A DNA stretch of 64,000 bases, taken from the NCBI GenBank assembly GCA_033762255.1, contig JANRLT010000029.1, positions 1 to 64,000 on the forward strand. Direction: 5' to 3'. The stretch comes from Pirellulales bacterium. Lineage in GTDB: Bacteria; Planctomycetota; Planctomycetia; Pirellulales; JALHPA01. The notes beneath the pieces were generated by a model that saw only the letters and a program-made list of their open reading frames with translations, was not told where the DNA came from and did not search any database. Of the stretch, positions 45,166-54,021 are shown one piece after another (the stretch's first letter is position 1; each line of letters begins with the position of its first letter). The translations under genes and the position numbers were made by a program.

Positions 45166-46380
45166 CTACCCTCCCTTTTTGCCGGCAAACATGGGCAGCC
45201 ACTTCCCCAGGGTGCTGGTTGGCTTGGCGGCATCGGTGGCGGGCTTTGGCTCTCCCCCTAGTTGCTCGCTCAATTTCACGATACTTTGCGAGAGCGCCGT
45301 CCGCGGCGCATGCTCGATGAGCGGCACGCCGTTGTTTCGCACTTCGACCATGGTGCGATAATCGTTGGGTATCTGCCAAAAGATTTCCCGGCCAATAGTT
45401 TCTTGGGCTTTTTTCAGGCTGATTTGGCCGTTATCCAACCCCGCGCGGTTGACCACCACGCGCAGTTTGTCCTTAAGTTTGGGATCCTCGTTAAAGGACA
45501 TCATCAAGCGGACGACATTCCGCAGGCAGGGCAAATCCATTTGCGTGACCAACAGCACATGGTTGGCGGTCTCCATGGCCAGCATATCGATTTCGCTATA
45601 GCTCTTGCTCAGGTCCAAGATCATATGCGTAAAAGTGGCCTTGAGCAGGCCAAACACCCGCTGCATGTCATCCAGTCCGATATGCCGCGAATCCTCTAAC
45701 TGGACGGGCCGGGGCAAAAGATACAAGCCCGATGAATGTTTGGTCAATGAGCGCTTGAGCAGCGCAAAATCCAGCCGAGCCACATTTTGCGAGACGTCGG
45801 CCAGGGTATAGTCGGGAATCGTATCTAAAAAGACGTCGGCATCCCCCAGGCACAGGTCCAAATCAACCAGCACCACGCTATTTCTTTGGTCGGAAGCGAG
45901 AATACAGCCCAGGTTAACGGCCAGGCTGGTGGTGCCGACTCCGCCGGTGGCACCGGCGACGGCGGTCACGACGCAGCCGGTTCGCTTGGCATCCCCTTTG
46001 CCGCCGCGGCGATCGCCGATGCGTTCCAGCGCGTTAATCAGGTCTTCCAGCTTGAGCGGTTTAGTCAGGTACTCTTTTGCTCCGGCCCGCATGGCCCGCA
46101 AAATGAGAGCCCCGTCCGAAGAGCTGCTGACCACCAGAATGCTGCATTCGGGAGAGTTCGCGGTGACTTGCTCTAGCAGCTTTAGCGATTTTTCTTGGTC
46201 GCTATCCAGTGCCACAATCCCGATGTCCGGGTGGGTTTGGGCGACCACGTCCGCAAAAAATTCATAGCGCGAGCATTCTGCTTCCAGCCAGACTTTATCC
46301 AAGCCGAGCAGTGTCGATTTTAGCGAATCGCGGGACGAGTCGCTGGGGTCAACAATCGCAATCCGCTGGACGTTGCTCAT
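45166..46380 (-). CDS. tadZ: Tad pilus localisation ATPase TadZ/CpaE
   Basis: A 404-residue protein. Residues 5-120 form a receiver-like domain (IAIVDPSDSSRDSL, IVALDSDQ, AKEYLTKPLKLEDL) with an aspartate at the acceptor position (Asp59) and the conserved lysine. Residues 135-385 form a ParA/MinD-type ATPase with a deviant Walker A GATGGVGTTSLA, where the usual lysine is threonine, as is common in CpaE/TadZ. VLVDLDLCLGDADVFLD and HMILDLSKSYSEIDM follow. It helps position the pilus machine at a pole. The C-terminal 20 residues are Lys/Gly-rich. Confidence 0.92.
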   Translation of the reverse strand: MSNVQRIAIVDPSDSSRDSLKSTLLGLDKVWLEAECSRYEFFADVVAQTHPDIGIVALDSDQEKSLKLLEQVTANSPECSILVVSSSSDGALILRAMRAGAKEYLTKPLKLEDLINALERIGDRRGGKGDAKRTGCVVTAVAGATGGVGTTSLAVNLGCILASDQRNSVVLVDLDLCLGDADVFLDTIPDYTLADVSQNVARLDFALLKRSLTKHSSGLYLLPRPVQLEDSRHIGLDDMQRVFGLLKATFTHMILDLSKSYSEIDMLAMETANHVLLVTQMDLPCLRNVVRLMMSFNEDPKLKDKLRVVVNRAGLDNGQISLKKAQETIGREIFWQIPNDYRTMVEVRNNGVPLIEHAPRTALSQSIVKLSEQLGGEPKPATDAAKPTSTLGKWLPMFAGKKGG

Positions 46381-46748
46381 GGTTCTTTCGGGGAAACTTC
46401 AGGGGAAGCGCAGCGTGTGTTCAACTTTAGCTTGAAAACCGCCTACCCGCTCTGCCACGGTGGATTGCAGGTAACCGCAAACTTCCACTTTCTGCCCCGA
46501 AAATCGTTATATTCGCGCTCGCTAGAGATGGGTCGTGATGTGCTTTCGCGGCTTTAAAGCCCATTCCCGATCCTGCCTGCCATCCCTTCATCCTTATCTT
46601 CGCTGTTCCACCTGCGGGACTTGATGTGGAACGCAAATATGCCAATGTTTAACGGTTAATTCGCCATTCCCAGCGAATGAGCAGGGGGTCGCGCCCGCTG
46701 CGCCACCCCCGCCTCCATCCCGCAAGCCTTACTAGGTCCCCGACCGTG
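46381..46748. other. Gap between the secretin gene and tadZ
   Basis: This 368-base region contains no gene that I can support and no clear terminator. Since secretin ends at 46749 and tadZ starts at 46380, this region could carry a separate promoter for tadZ. Confidence 0.4.
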
Positions 46749-48542
46749 CTATTCGTCATAACCAATAGGACCGATCAAGCCGCCACTATTAGAACCAGGT
46801 CGAGTGGTAGGCGCGGCCGAACGACCAGGAACCGCCCGCGTACCGATCAGCTCTCCCCGCGCGGCTTCCGCCGGACGAACCGGACGACTGGCGGTTTGGG
46901 GCACTCCGTTGGCTGGTGTCGCGAGGTACGGGGATGATGGCACATTTCCCACGCCCCGGACGGCCGAGCTAGTCCCCGGCGGCAAATCCTCCGCTTTGGT
47001 GGAAGGCGCGACTGTCGGCCCGCTGGGCATGCCCGGCAAAATCACCTGATTGGTCGTCGGTTGCAAAAATTGCCCGTCATCACAATTCGAACCAGGAGCG
47101 CATGGCCCACAGTTGGGGACTTCCATGTAACCGCGGAAGTAAAAGTCGCAATCAGCCGGACTAGTGCTGCTCATACCGGGACCACAGGGGGGAACTTCGC
47201 TGGCGTCCACACCGTTGACAAATTGGGGCGTGACCAAAATCAACAACTCGACCTCGTTGATTTCCTCGGCATTGCGGCGGAACGGCACGCCCAAATAGGG
47301 CAGGTCGGCCAGCCAGGGGATCCCGCGACTGTCGGATTCGACGCGGCTTTGGACCAAACCGGCCAGGGCCAGGGTTTGACCCGCTTTCATTTCCACGCCG
47401 GTGTCGACTTCGCGGACCCGCAGGCCCGGGACGGTGGTGCCATTGATCGTGACGCTACGGGTGGAGTCGATTTCGCTGATTCGGGGGCGGACTTCCAGGC
47501 GGATCGTGCCGTTCCCCAGCACAATCGGGACAAAGTCCACCTGGGTGCCATATTTCTTATACTGGATCGACACCGTCCCCAAGCTTTGCGGTACTAACAC
47601 GGGAAACTCGCCACCCGCGTTAAAAAATGCGGGGCGACCACTTACCGTGATCAATGTCGGTTCGGCCAGCACCTTGATCAGCTTGTATTGCCGCAAGGCC
47701 TGTAAGAAGGCGAAAAAGCTGTTATTTCCATCCACAAAGCCAAACCGGATCGTGTCCCCCGCGGCGGTGGCGGTGCCGGCCTGGGCGGCGGTGGCACTGA
47801 TCAGCCCGCTCACGCCCGACACCACAAAGTCCGAACCATTGGAAAACGACCAATCCATGCCCAGGGTCCGCAGCTTGGTGCGGCTGACTTCCATAACTTT
47901 GACATGGAGGGCGATTTGCTGGACGCCGCCGACGGTGATATTGGGGATGACCTTGGGATAGTAATCCTCGGCGATGCGGATGATCCCGCTCACTTGTTCC
48001 TGGCTATCGACAAAGCCGGTCAGGATGACGCTATTGGCGATGGGACGGACGCGAATGCTGGAATTGGGGTACTGCTGGGCGAGAACTTGTTCCAACTCGC
48101 GGGCATCGCCGTAAATAATCACATCCAGCGTGGTGATGTTGTTGGATTCGTCCCACAGATTGACCTGGGTCACGCCCGGTTTTTTGGCAAAAATTTGCAC
48201 TTCGTTCGGCGAGAGCGGGGTCAGATCCAGCAGGTCTTTATTATTGACCTGGGCGCGGGGGATTTTTTGATCCAGCTTGACAATGCGGCTGGTGTTGGCC
48301 GTCATTTCCAGCTTTTCGCTGGCGGCGCGAATCTTGTGGACGACATTCGCGGGGGCCGCTTCGCCAAACGAGGGGGGCAGGGCCGCGATTTGCTCTTGCG
48401 GGCCGACAGCGCCGGTCGCGCCGGTCAACTGTTGGGCCGGGGCCGATGGACCAACCATCCCGGCTAACGACCAAGCCGCCGCCTGGCAGAGTAAAAACTG
48501 AAATTTCCAGGCGCGCAACCGCGCAAAGATGCGAGTGACCAT
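46749..48542 (-). CDS. cpaC: Tad pilus outer-membrane secretin (CpaC/RcpA)
   Basis: A 597-residue protein with a signal peptide (about 1-36). Residues 70-150 form the pilus-assembly N-domain (EKLEMTANTSRIVKLDQKIP, FAKKPGVTQVNLWDESNNIT). Residues 150-205 form a BON-like region. The secretin core spans about 210-440 (KVMEVSRTKLRTLGMDWSF, LAEPTLITVSGRPAFFNAGG, EFPVLVP, VDFVPIVLGNGTIRLEVRP, LVQSRVESDSRGIPWLADLP, LGVPFR). Beyond it lies a tail of about 150 residues: first a Cys-rich segment (VPPCGPGMS, ADCDF, VPNCGPCAPGSNC), then a Pro/Thr-rich part ending GGLIGPIGYDE. The tail is far longer than in CpaC of other phyla. Confidence 0.92.
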   Translation of the reverse strand: MVTRIFARLRAWKFQFLLCQAAAWSLAGMVGPSAPAQQLTGATGAVGPQEQIAALPPSFGEAAPANVVHKIRAASEKLEMTANTSRIVKLDQKIPRAQVNNKDLLDLTPLSPNEVQIFAKKPGVTQVNLWDESNNITTLDVIIYGDARELEQVLAQQYPNSSIRVRPIANSVILTGFVDSQEQVSGIIRIAEDYYPKVIPNITVGGVQQIALHVKVMEVSRTKLRTLGMDWSFSNGSDFVVSGVSGLISATAAQAGTATAAGDTIRFGFVDGNNSFFAFLQALRQYKLIKVLAEPTLITVSGRPAFFNAGGEFPVLVPQSLGTVSIQYKKYGTQVDFVPIVLGNGTIRLEVRPRISEIDSTRSVTINGTTVPGLRVREVDTGVEMKAGQTLALAGLVQSRVESDSRGIPWLADLPYLGVPFRRNAEEINEVELLILVTPQFVNGVDASEVPPCGPGMSSTSPADCDFYFRGYMEVPNCGPCAPGSNCDDGQFLQPTTNQVILPGMPSGPTVAPSTKAEDLPPGTSSAVRGVGNVPSSPYLATPANGVPQTASRPVRPAEAARGELIGTRAVPGRSAAPTTRPGSNSGGLIGPIGYDE

Positions 48543-48628
48543 CCGTGGTTCCTTGCGTTAGCTGTTACGGGACAAGCAAACGGCACTATCACTGGCGGGC
48601 ATCCTCCTGACGCACCGCGTTCCACCGC

Positions 48629-48651
48629 GTAGCGGAATTCGCTAGAATTCC
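48629..48651. repeat. GTAG-flanked hairpin after cpaB
   Basis: GTAGC then GGAATTC-GCTA-GAATTCC on the plus strand, ending five bases from the cpaB stop. Read on the minus strand the cpaB stop itself forms GTAG, and the hairpin ends with GCTAC, so the element has GTAG on one side and CTAC on the other. Confidence 0.78.
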
Positions 48652-48655
48652 GACA

Positions 48656-49783
48656 CTACAGGCTCAACGTGCTCAAATCCAGGGTTTTATCCGCACCGTT
48701 CGTCGCGGGAGCCGCGGGCGTGTGCGTCGTGACCGGAGAATTCAAGCTGGCGGGCGCGGTCGGGAGGGAGCGCTGAGCTCCCGCTCCGAAACCAGTGCCC
48801 GTTTGATTATTTTGCCACTTGGCATTCGGTTCCTTGGCTTTGCTAAACTCCACCGCCCGCTCTTGGGATCCTTCGAGGATCGTCATGCGAAACGTGTCAA
48901 ATGGCAAGGCCGGCGCGGGGGCGGACGGGTTGTCGTTGCCGTGGGCTTCCTTGGCGGAGTCGCGCAGGGCGCTCAAAAAGGAGCTTCCCACATCGGACAA
49001 TTTGGACAACGTGTTGGTGGCCATATTTTTCTGCTCGGTCTGTTCGTCATTGGAACGATTGCCGGTTCCGCGCAAAATGTCCTGCAATTTGGCAATGTCA
49101 AAGTCCTGCCCGCTGACGGTCTCTTCATTTTCGGGACGGAGCGATAATTTCAACTTGCCCCGTTCCTGGGCAAAGCCCAAAATCGTGGCTTGTTCGGGAG
49201 TGACCAGCAAGGACACATTTTTGACGGCGGAGTTGGTTTCGTCGGTTTCATTGCCGTTGTTCCAGACGCCGTTCACCGCAAAGACTTTGACATTGTACAA
49301 AATGGTTTTGGCCACGGATTCCTGGTTGGGACCGGTGCTGGAATAATAAAACGTGACATCCACGCGGTTTTCCGCCTCGATCAGGCCCACGCCACTGACA
49401 TTGTCCGCCATGATGGTAAAGACGCGAAATCCGGAGGGGATTTTGCGGGCGACCATGCGGTCCTCGGACTTAAAGCGATCGGCCAAGAGCACTTCCCCCG
49501 GATAGACATTGGACCGGAGGGGCAGGTTGGCCTTGACGATTTCGTCAATCGATTTGTAAGCCCCCTTGGGTATCGTTAACTTGGTGCGCGGTTCCAGTTT
49601 GATCTGGTCGGGCTTGATCTTATCGCCAATTTTGATTTCCTTGACCGCGACCACCACCTCCTCGGTCTCCAGGACGGGAACGTCCGGCAGGCGGTTGTTT
49701 TGGATGACCTGGCTGATGCCGATGGAGGCAATCAAGCCGCAACCCAAGGCCAAGAGCAAAAGTACGATTGATTTGGTACGCAT
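48656..49783 (-). CDS. cpaB: Flp pilus assembly protein CpaB/RcpC
   Basis: A 375-residue protein. An N-terminal membrane segment (about 5-27) precedes a SAF-type domain (about 40-110: EEVVVAVKEIKIGDKIKPDQ, YPGEVLLADRFK). The RcpC/CpaB domain continues at about 115-230 (IPSGFRVFTIMADNVSGVGL, ENRVDVTFYYSS, NVSLLVTPEQATILGFAQER). The last 150 residues are low in order, Asn/Ala/Pro/Thr-rich. It is a periplasmic part of the Tad system thought to interact with the secretin encoded next. The gap to the secretin gene is 113 bases and contains a hairpin. Confidence 0.92.
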   Translation of the reverse strand: MRTKSIVLLLLALGCGLIASIGISQVIQNNRLPDVPVLETEEVVVAVKEIKIGDKIKPDQIKLEPRTKLTIPKGAYKSIDEIVKANLPLRSNVYPGEVLLADRFKSEDRMVARKIPSGFRVFTIMADNVSGVGLIEAENRVDVTFYYSSTGPNQESVAKTILYNVKVFAVNGVWNNGNETDETNSAVKNVSLLVTPEQATILGFAQERGKLKLSLRPENEETVSGQDFDIAKLQDILRGTGNRSNDEQTEQKNMATNTLSKLSDVGSSFLSALRDSAKEAHGNDNPSAPAPALPFDTFRMTILEGSQERAVEFSKAKEPNAKWQNNQTGTGFGAGAQRSLPTAPASLNSPVTTHTPAAPATNGADKTLDLSTLSL

Positions 49784-49871
49784 GGGAAAATTGCCGTCTG
49801 AATACTAAGCGGAAAAAATCCGGCTCCATCCTACAAAGTAAAAATCCTAAAACAATTCCGCGGACTGCCCG

Positions 49872-50384
49872 TTACTGGACGGTCTCGCGGCGCATCACCG
49901 CCGACGATGAGAGGGTTTTCCCCCCCAAAAACAACGGCGACGGCAGCCAACTAACCTGGTTAAACGGGATCGACACGGTCACGGTCACGGGAGCACCATA
50001 AGCCGCGCTGCTGGGCGGGTTGGGGGTGACGGTGACGGTGGCGGTCGTGATCGAGCCGCTGGCCAGGTAATTGTTAACCGTGGTTTGCACGGCGGCGGTG
50101 GTGGCTCCATCCAACACGGCGCGGCGGGCTCCCTCGCGGGAGGCATTGGTGATGAGTTGTTGCACCATCACCATCCGTCCATATTCGATAATGCCAAACA
50201 CCAACAAAAAGAAGACCGGCGCCACGACGGCGAATTCAACGACGGCGGCCCCCCGTCGATTTCTTCGGCACGAACGGCAGAGCTTCTCCACCTGTATCGG
50301 CCCGCGGGGGGCTAAGTCGGCGGAATTTTTTTCTTGCCCGTCCCGCGACACTGGTTGGTTTTTCATGCTAGCAAGCTGGTTCAT
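49872..50384 (-). CDS. tadE: TadE-like pseudopilin
   Basis: About 170 residues from the ATG at 50384, which overlaps the stop of the prepilin peptidase gene as ATGA, pointing to coupled translation; a start 18 bases upstream is also open. A basic N-terminal tail of about 45 residues precedes the TadE block NRRGAAVVEFAVVAPVFFLL, then VFGIIEYGRMVMVQQLITNA and SREGARRAVL. The glutamate of VVEFA is at the usual position for a type IVb pseudopilin, processed by the peptidase encoded next to it. The C-terminal domain is beta-rich and Thr/Val/Pro-rich. Confidence 0.9.
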   Translation of the reverse strand: MNQLASMKNQPVSRDGQEKNSADLAPRGPIQVEKLCRSCRRNRRGAAVVEFAVVAPVFFLLVFGIIEYGRMVMVQQLITNASREGARRAVLDGATTAAVQTTVNNYLASGSITTATVTVTPNPPSSAAYGAPVTVTVSIPFNQVSWLPSPLFLGGKTLSSSAVMRRETVQ

Positions 50385-50968
50385 ACTAACATCCCCGCCC
50401 AAAAGAAGTACATGATCGAGCCAATAGCGATTGGAATGCCGTACGGCAGCAAAAACATTCGCGGTTTGCGTTCAGCCGCAATCGCGGCCAACTCCCCTGG
50501 TTTGCCAATGGTCATGATCTCGTGCAGGATCATAAAAAATTGATTCTTGTGCTTGCCCCAGGCGTGCCGCGATAGCACCATCAGCACGGCCAGCACCCCG
50601 CCAATGACCGCCGACCAGCAAAAGGCGTAAAACGTGTGCGTTCCCCCCACCCAGGCCCCGACGCCTGCCAGCAATTTTACATCTCCGGCCCCCATGCCGC
50701 CGATGGCATACGCCGGCAACAACAGCCCCAGTCCCACCGCCGTGCCGGTCAGGCTGAGCAATAGGCCCTGGTACCACAGTTGCTCCCCGGATCCCCAGAG
50801 CGGCTGCAGCGCGCAATACACCCAGCCGCTGATGATCATGGGAAACGTGATCCAATTTGGCACTCGCAGTTCCTTGCCATCAATCCAGGCAGCGACAATC
50901 AACGTGATCGTGACAAACCACACGGGCCAATTGGTAACCAGCGCTGTTCCCAGTGTCTGAAAATCCAT
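50381..50968 (-). CDS. cpaA: Prepilin peptidase of the Tad system (CpaA/TadV)
   Basis: About 195 residues from the ATG at 50968; the frame continues upstream without homology. It is an A24-type aspartic peptidase that cleaves the Flp pilin and TadE-like leader peptides. The catalytic aspartates are in AWIDGKELRVPNW and in GGMGAGDVKLLAGVG. Six membrane segments are predictable. Its stop overlaps the start of the TadE gene. A stable hairpin and a T-run lie between it and the pilin gene upstream. Confidence 0.93.
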   Translation of the reverse strand: MDFQTLGTALVTNWPVWFVTITLIVAAWIDGKELRVPNWITFPMIISGWVYCALQPLWGSGEQLWYQGLLLSLTGTAVGLGLLLPAYAIGGMGAGDVKLLAGVGAWVGGTHTFYAFCWSAVIGGVLAVLMVLSRHAWGKHKNQFFMILHEIMTIGKPGELAAIAAERKPRMFLLPYGIPIAIGSIMYFFWAGMLV

Positions 50969-51292
50969 GAGTCTCACCTGCTGTCGGATGTAATGCAAAA
51001 GGTAATTGTCCCCCGGGCAATCCCGGAGGTTCCCGGAAGGCCTGGCGGTCCGGGGAGGCAACCCCCGTCGGAAAAGCCAGTTTTCCGCCGCCACGCCGAC
51101 CCGTGCCCGACAACCCTAGCTTACATCCGGCCACAAGAGTCCATTTTTTTGCGAAAATCTTTTTTCGTCGGCGGATCCGCCCGCCGGGCAAAAAAATTTT
51201 TCCCTGAGCGCATGGCAAACCTCGCCCGAACGTACGGCATCCTCCGCCTGTGCGGAGAAATCCGTGCGACCGCGCGAGGCAGCGCCGCCCCG

Positions 51293-51349
51293 AAAAAAAC
51301 CCGCCCCACCCCAAGATCGCGTCGGGGGGGAACACCACCGACGCGATCT
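51293..51349 (-). promoter_or_regulatory. Strong hairpin between flp and cpaA
   Basis: On the minus strand, 26 bases after the flp stop, a perfect 12-bp stem (AGATCGCGTCGG with CCGACGCGATCT, 12-base loop) is followed after 14 G-rich bases by TTTTTTT (51299-51293). The spacing is too long for a textbook terminator. A partial terminator or RNA-stabilising structure would let the pilin be made in excess over the machine genes. Confidence 0.6.
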
Positions 51350-51375
51350 GGCGAGGGCACACCACAACTTAGGAC

Positions 51376-51552
51376 TTAGCTAGCGATCGAGTTCGCCACG
51401 TTGGTAAACGTGGTATTCGCGTTCGTACCGATCGAGTTAATCGCCGTCAAGCAGACGATCACGATCAGGGCCAACATCACCGCGTATTCCACGGCGGTCG
51501 GGCCATCTTCACTCTTCAAAAATTTCTTCACGTTCAAAAACAGATTCTGCAT
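51376..51552 (-). CDS. flp: Flp-family type IVb pilin
   Basis: A 58-residue prepilin with start ATG at 51552, supported by a strong ribosome-binding site (GGGAGGA, four bases upstream). The leader MQNLFLNVKKFLKSEDG is followed by PTAVEYAVMLALIVIVCLTA, with the conserved glutamate at position +5 after the glycine and Tyr at +6. It is the main subunit of the adhesive Tad pilus. It is the first gene of the locus and is separated from the rest by a strong hairpin. Confidence 0.95.
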   Translation of the reverse strand: MQNLFLNVKKFLKSEDGPTAVEYAVMLALIVIVCLTAINSIGTNANTTFTNVANSIAS

Positions 51553-52194
51553 GTGGTCCTCCCTCGGTGACAACACCGCGGCACACCCGCGACCCTGCCG
51601 CCGAAAAACAAAAAATTGCCAAGGTTCATCCGCGGACGCGAGGTCATGCCAGCATGCCTCGTCGGCCTGTGTCGCCGCGAAAAAACCAACATGATTGTGG
51701 AACCCCGGCACCATCGCTCGTTGGCCGGATTTTAACCAGTGGCGATTTGCCACCGCTCAAACCCGTTTAGCTCCGGATTAAAAATCCGTCGCCCACCCTT
51801 TCGGTAACCCAGCCGCCCGCAAAGGTTGTTCGCGGGCCTTGGGCTTTGCGTCTCCGCCTGACGGCGGATTTGCCTTTATCGAGGATGTCACCCGGCCCCC
51901 ACAGGCCTAAGTACTTCTTGCGCGACCGGCGATTCGCTACGAAAGACAAGTTCTCGCGATCAACCGGACCCGCTTTACCACAACCCAAAGGTCGTGTTCG
52001 GAAGGGGATTTGCATCCGCCGCTCCGTCTCTACCAAACCCTAGGTCGAATTTGTCCGCTGTCAAATTCGGGCAATTAGAAAAACTTGAGGAATTCCCAAA
52101 AAAATTCCGAAAAGATAAACCTCCCGGGGAAAGCGGATCGCCATTCCCCATCCCTCCCCCGCATAATCCCTACAATGAGCGCGGGCTGATAAAG
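51553..52194. other. Upstream region of the tad locus
   Basis: This 642-base gap between the glycosyltransferase gene and flp should carry the flp promoter. Frames on both strands are short and without family features. I see no perfect sigma-70 or sigma-54 site. Confidence 0.4.
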
Positions 52195-53757
52195 CTATGA
52201 CCCCGGCGCGGGCCGCAGGGGGCTGTCATGTTCCGGTTGTTTTTCCACAAACCTCCCTCCGCCGCGCGTCAAATATCGCACCGGCCACTCCACCCACCAC
52301 CGCTCTTCGCCGATTCGCAGCGCAAATTCCGTTCGCTGGCCTTGTTGAAACTCTTTGGCCATGCGCTCCTTGCGCAATTGTTCTGTCACGCGATACGTGG
52401 GATGGGCCAGTCCCCCCGTCAGCCAAAAACTTCCCACAAAGAATATTGAAAAGCTAACCAGTAACACCCCCGCCTGCGTCCACGCCCAGCCATACGCGCC
52501 CGTGCGCGATAAGATGAGCGCAAAGAGCACCGCGATCGGCGCCACCCCCCAGAGGCCGTAGCGTTCATAGCCTGGGGTAAGTGATTCCGGCCCCGCCACA
52601 AATAACAGCGACACCCAACCCGCCAGCGTGCCGTGGGCAATCTCTCGAATCCATGGGTCAACGCTATCGGCGGGAGGGATTGTAGGAATTGAATCGCTAG
52701 TGTGGCCATTCGCCGTTGCGGAGTTCCTAATTAACACCACATAGCGCCATACAATCACCACCGTAGGCAGCAAAGTTGTCGCCAGGACCGCGCTCAACCA
52801 GGGGTAATCCCGCTCATAACTCCACGAGATCGACTCATAAACACTGGCGCCGGAAAAGATTCCCACCACATCGCCCAGAAAAATACCTAGCGAGGGTAGC
52901 CCCAAGCGCGATTGGGCAAAAGCTCCCCAATCTGCCGGATAACCGGCCCGCGCCCAACCAAGTACCCAGGCGGCGCACAATCCGCCGCCAAACAGGCCGA
53001 ATTTAAGCAATGTTTGGGTTTTGTCGGAGACACCCTGCCAGACTAGCGGCCAGCAAAGGCAGATAGCCACCGGCGCTAAAAACAGATTTGTGGGATGCAC
53101 CCAGAGGGCACAAAAACCCGCGGTCGTCGTGAGCGCTAACGCGTATCTGGGATAAAGTTTTCCCCGCCGCGCGGCCAGCGGGATATATAACACGGGCAAA
53201 CAAAACAGCACCGACTGGGAGCAATCCCACGCCAAGCGGCTATAAGCCAGCATCACCGGCAAAACCGCTAAAACCAGCGTGGTAATCTCGGCCAATGTTC
53301 TTCCTAACGCCCAACGAGCCAGCCAGTAATTGACAACTAGCGTTAATAAGCCACAGATCAGCCCCGGCGCGCGCAATTTGGCAAAGGATGGCTCTCCCCA
53401 CAACTCCAACAGCACCCGCGGACCCATCCAAAACGGGTTCCACACATTTCCCGTGGGTGTGCGGTATTCCACATCCGGTTGGGGGCTATTTTTTGTAAGG
53501 TGCGTGGTGGGGGTGGTTTGGAGATTGTTCCCCGAGGCAATCAAAAGCTGCGCCTGCACGCCGTACCAGGCCTCGTCGGCGTTGATGCCCGGCCACGTAT
53601 CAAATCGCCAAGTCCGCAGAATAATCGACAGTATCAGTACCACCAGCGCGGCCCAACTGAAATGCCGCGCAATCCGTCCCTGTGCCGGAGAATGCGGCGG
53701 CAAGTTCGCGTCATTCGCGCTGGTGGAGTCAACAAAAGTATTCACGGCAAAAGCCAA
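52195..53757 (-). CDS. GT39-like (dolichol-phosphate-mannose type) membrane glycosyltransferase
   Basis: A 520-residue polytopic membrane protein starting at TTG. The first membrane segment is at about 32-50; then WPGINADEAWYGVQAQLLIA carries the acidic pair (DE) typical of the first outside loop of PMT/ArnT-type glycosyltransferases. About eleven more membrane segments follow (for example ITTLVLAVLPVMLAYSRLAW, SVLFCLPVLYIPLAA). These enzymes use lipid-linked sugars. The substrate is unknown. It lies next to the pilus locus, which could suggest pilin glycosylation, but that is only a guess. The C-terminal end (EERWWVEWPVRYLTRGGG) is soluble. Confidence 0.8.
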   Translation of the reverse strand: MAFAVNTFVDSTSANDANLPPHSPAQGRIARHFSWAALVVLILSIILRTWRFDTWPGINADEAWYGVQAQLLIASGNNLQTTPTTHLTKNSPQPDVEYRTPTGNVWNPFWMGPRVLLELWGEPSFAKLRAPGLICGLLTLVVNYWLARWALGRTLAEITTLVLAVLPVMLAYSRLAWDCSQSVLFCLPVLYIPLAARRGKLYPRYALALTTTAGFCALWVHPTNLFLAPVAICLCWPLVWQGVSDKTQTLLKFGLFGGGLCAAWVLGWARAGYPADWGAFAQSRLGLPSLGIFLGDVVGIFSGASVYESISWSYERDYPWLSAVLATTLLPTVVIVWRYVVLIRNSATANGHTSDSIPTIPPADSVDPWIREIAHGTLAGWVSLLFVAGPESLTPGYERYGLWGVAPIAVLFALILSRTGAYGWAWTQAGVLLVSFSIFFVGSFWLTGGLAHPTYRVTEQLRKERMAKEFQQGQRTEFALRIGEERWWVEWPVRYLTRGGGRFVEKQPEHDSPLRPAPGS

Positions 53758-54021
53758 ACGGCGAAAAAATGCGCTTTTCCAGGATCCGGCGGATTATTGA
53801 CAAAATACGTCGCACACCCGCCACAGGACTTAGAAAAAGCTAGCTTTTTTTAACCCCGGGGTCGGGAGTCTGACGCGGTGAAAGCGCATTTGGCTAGTAG
53901 GCTTGCCCTCGGAAGTCTCCCATCCCCCTTGGACTGATAGCCACAAGTGTACTCTTCGTCACGAGCTAAAGTCCGTACTACATGGCTAAAGCCCGCATTA
54001 TCATTAAATCGCAAGCGCCGT

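Noticed and set aside
51767-52036. 89-codon minus-strand frame upstream of flp
   Set aside because: Arg/Gly-rich with frames open on both strands at the same place, typical of GC-rich non-coding DNA; no family features.
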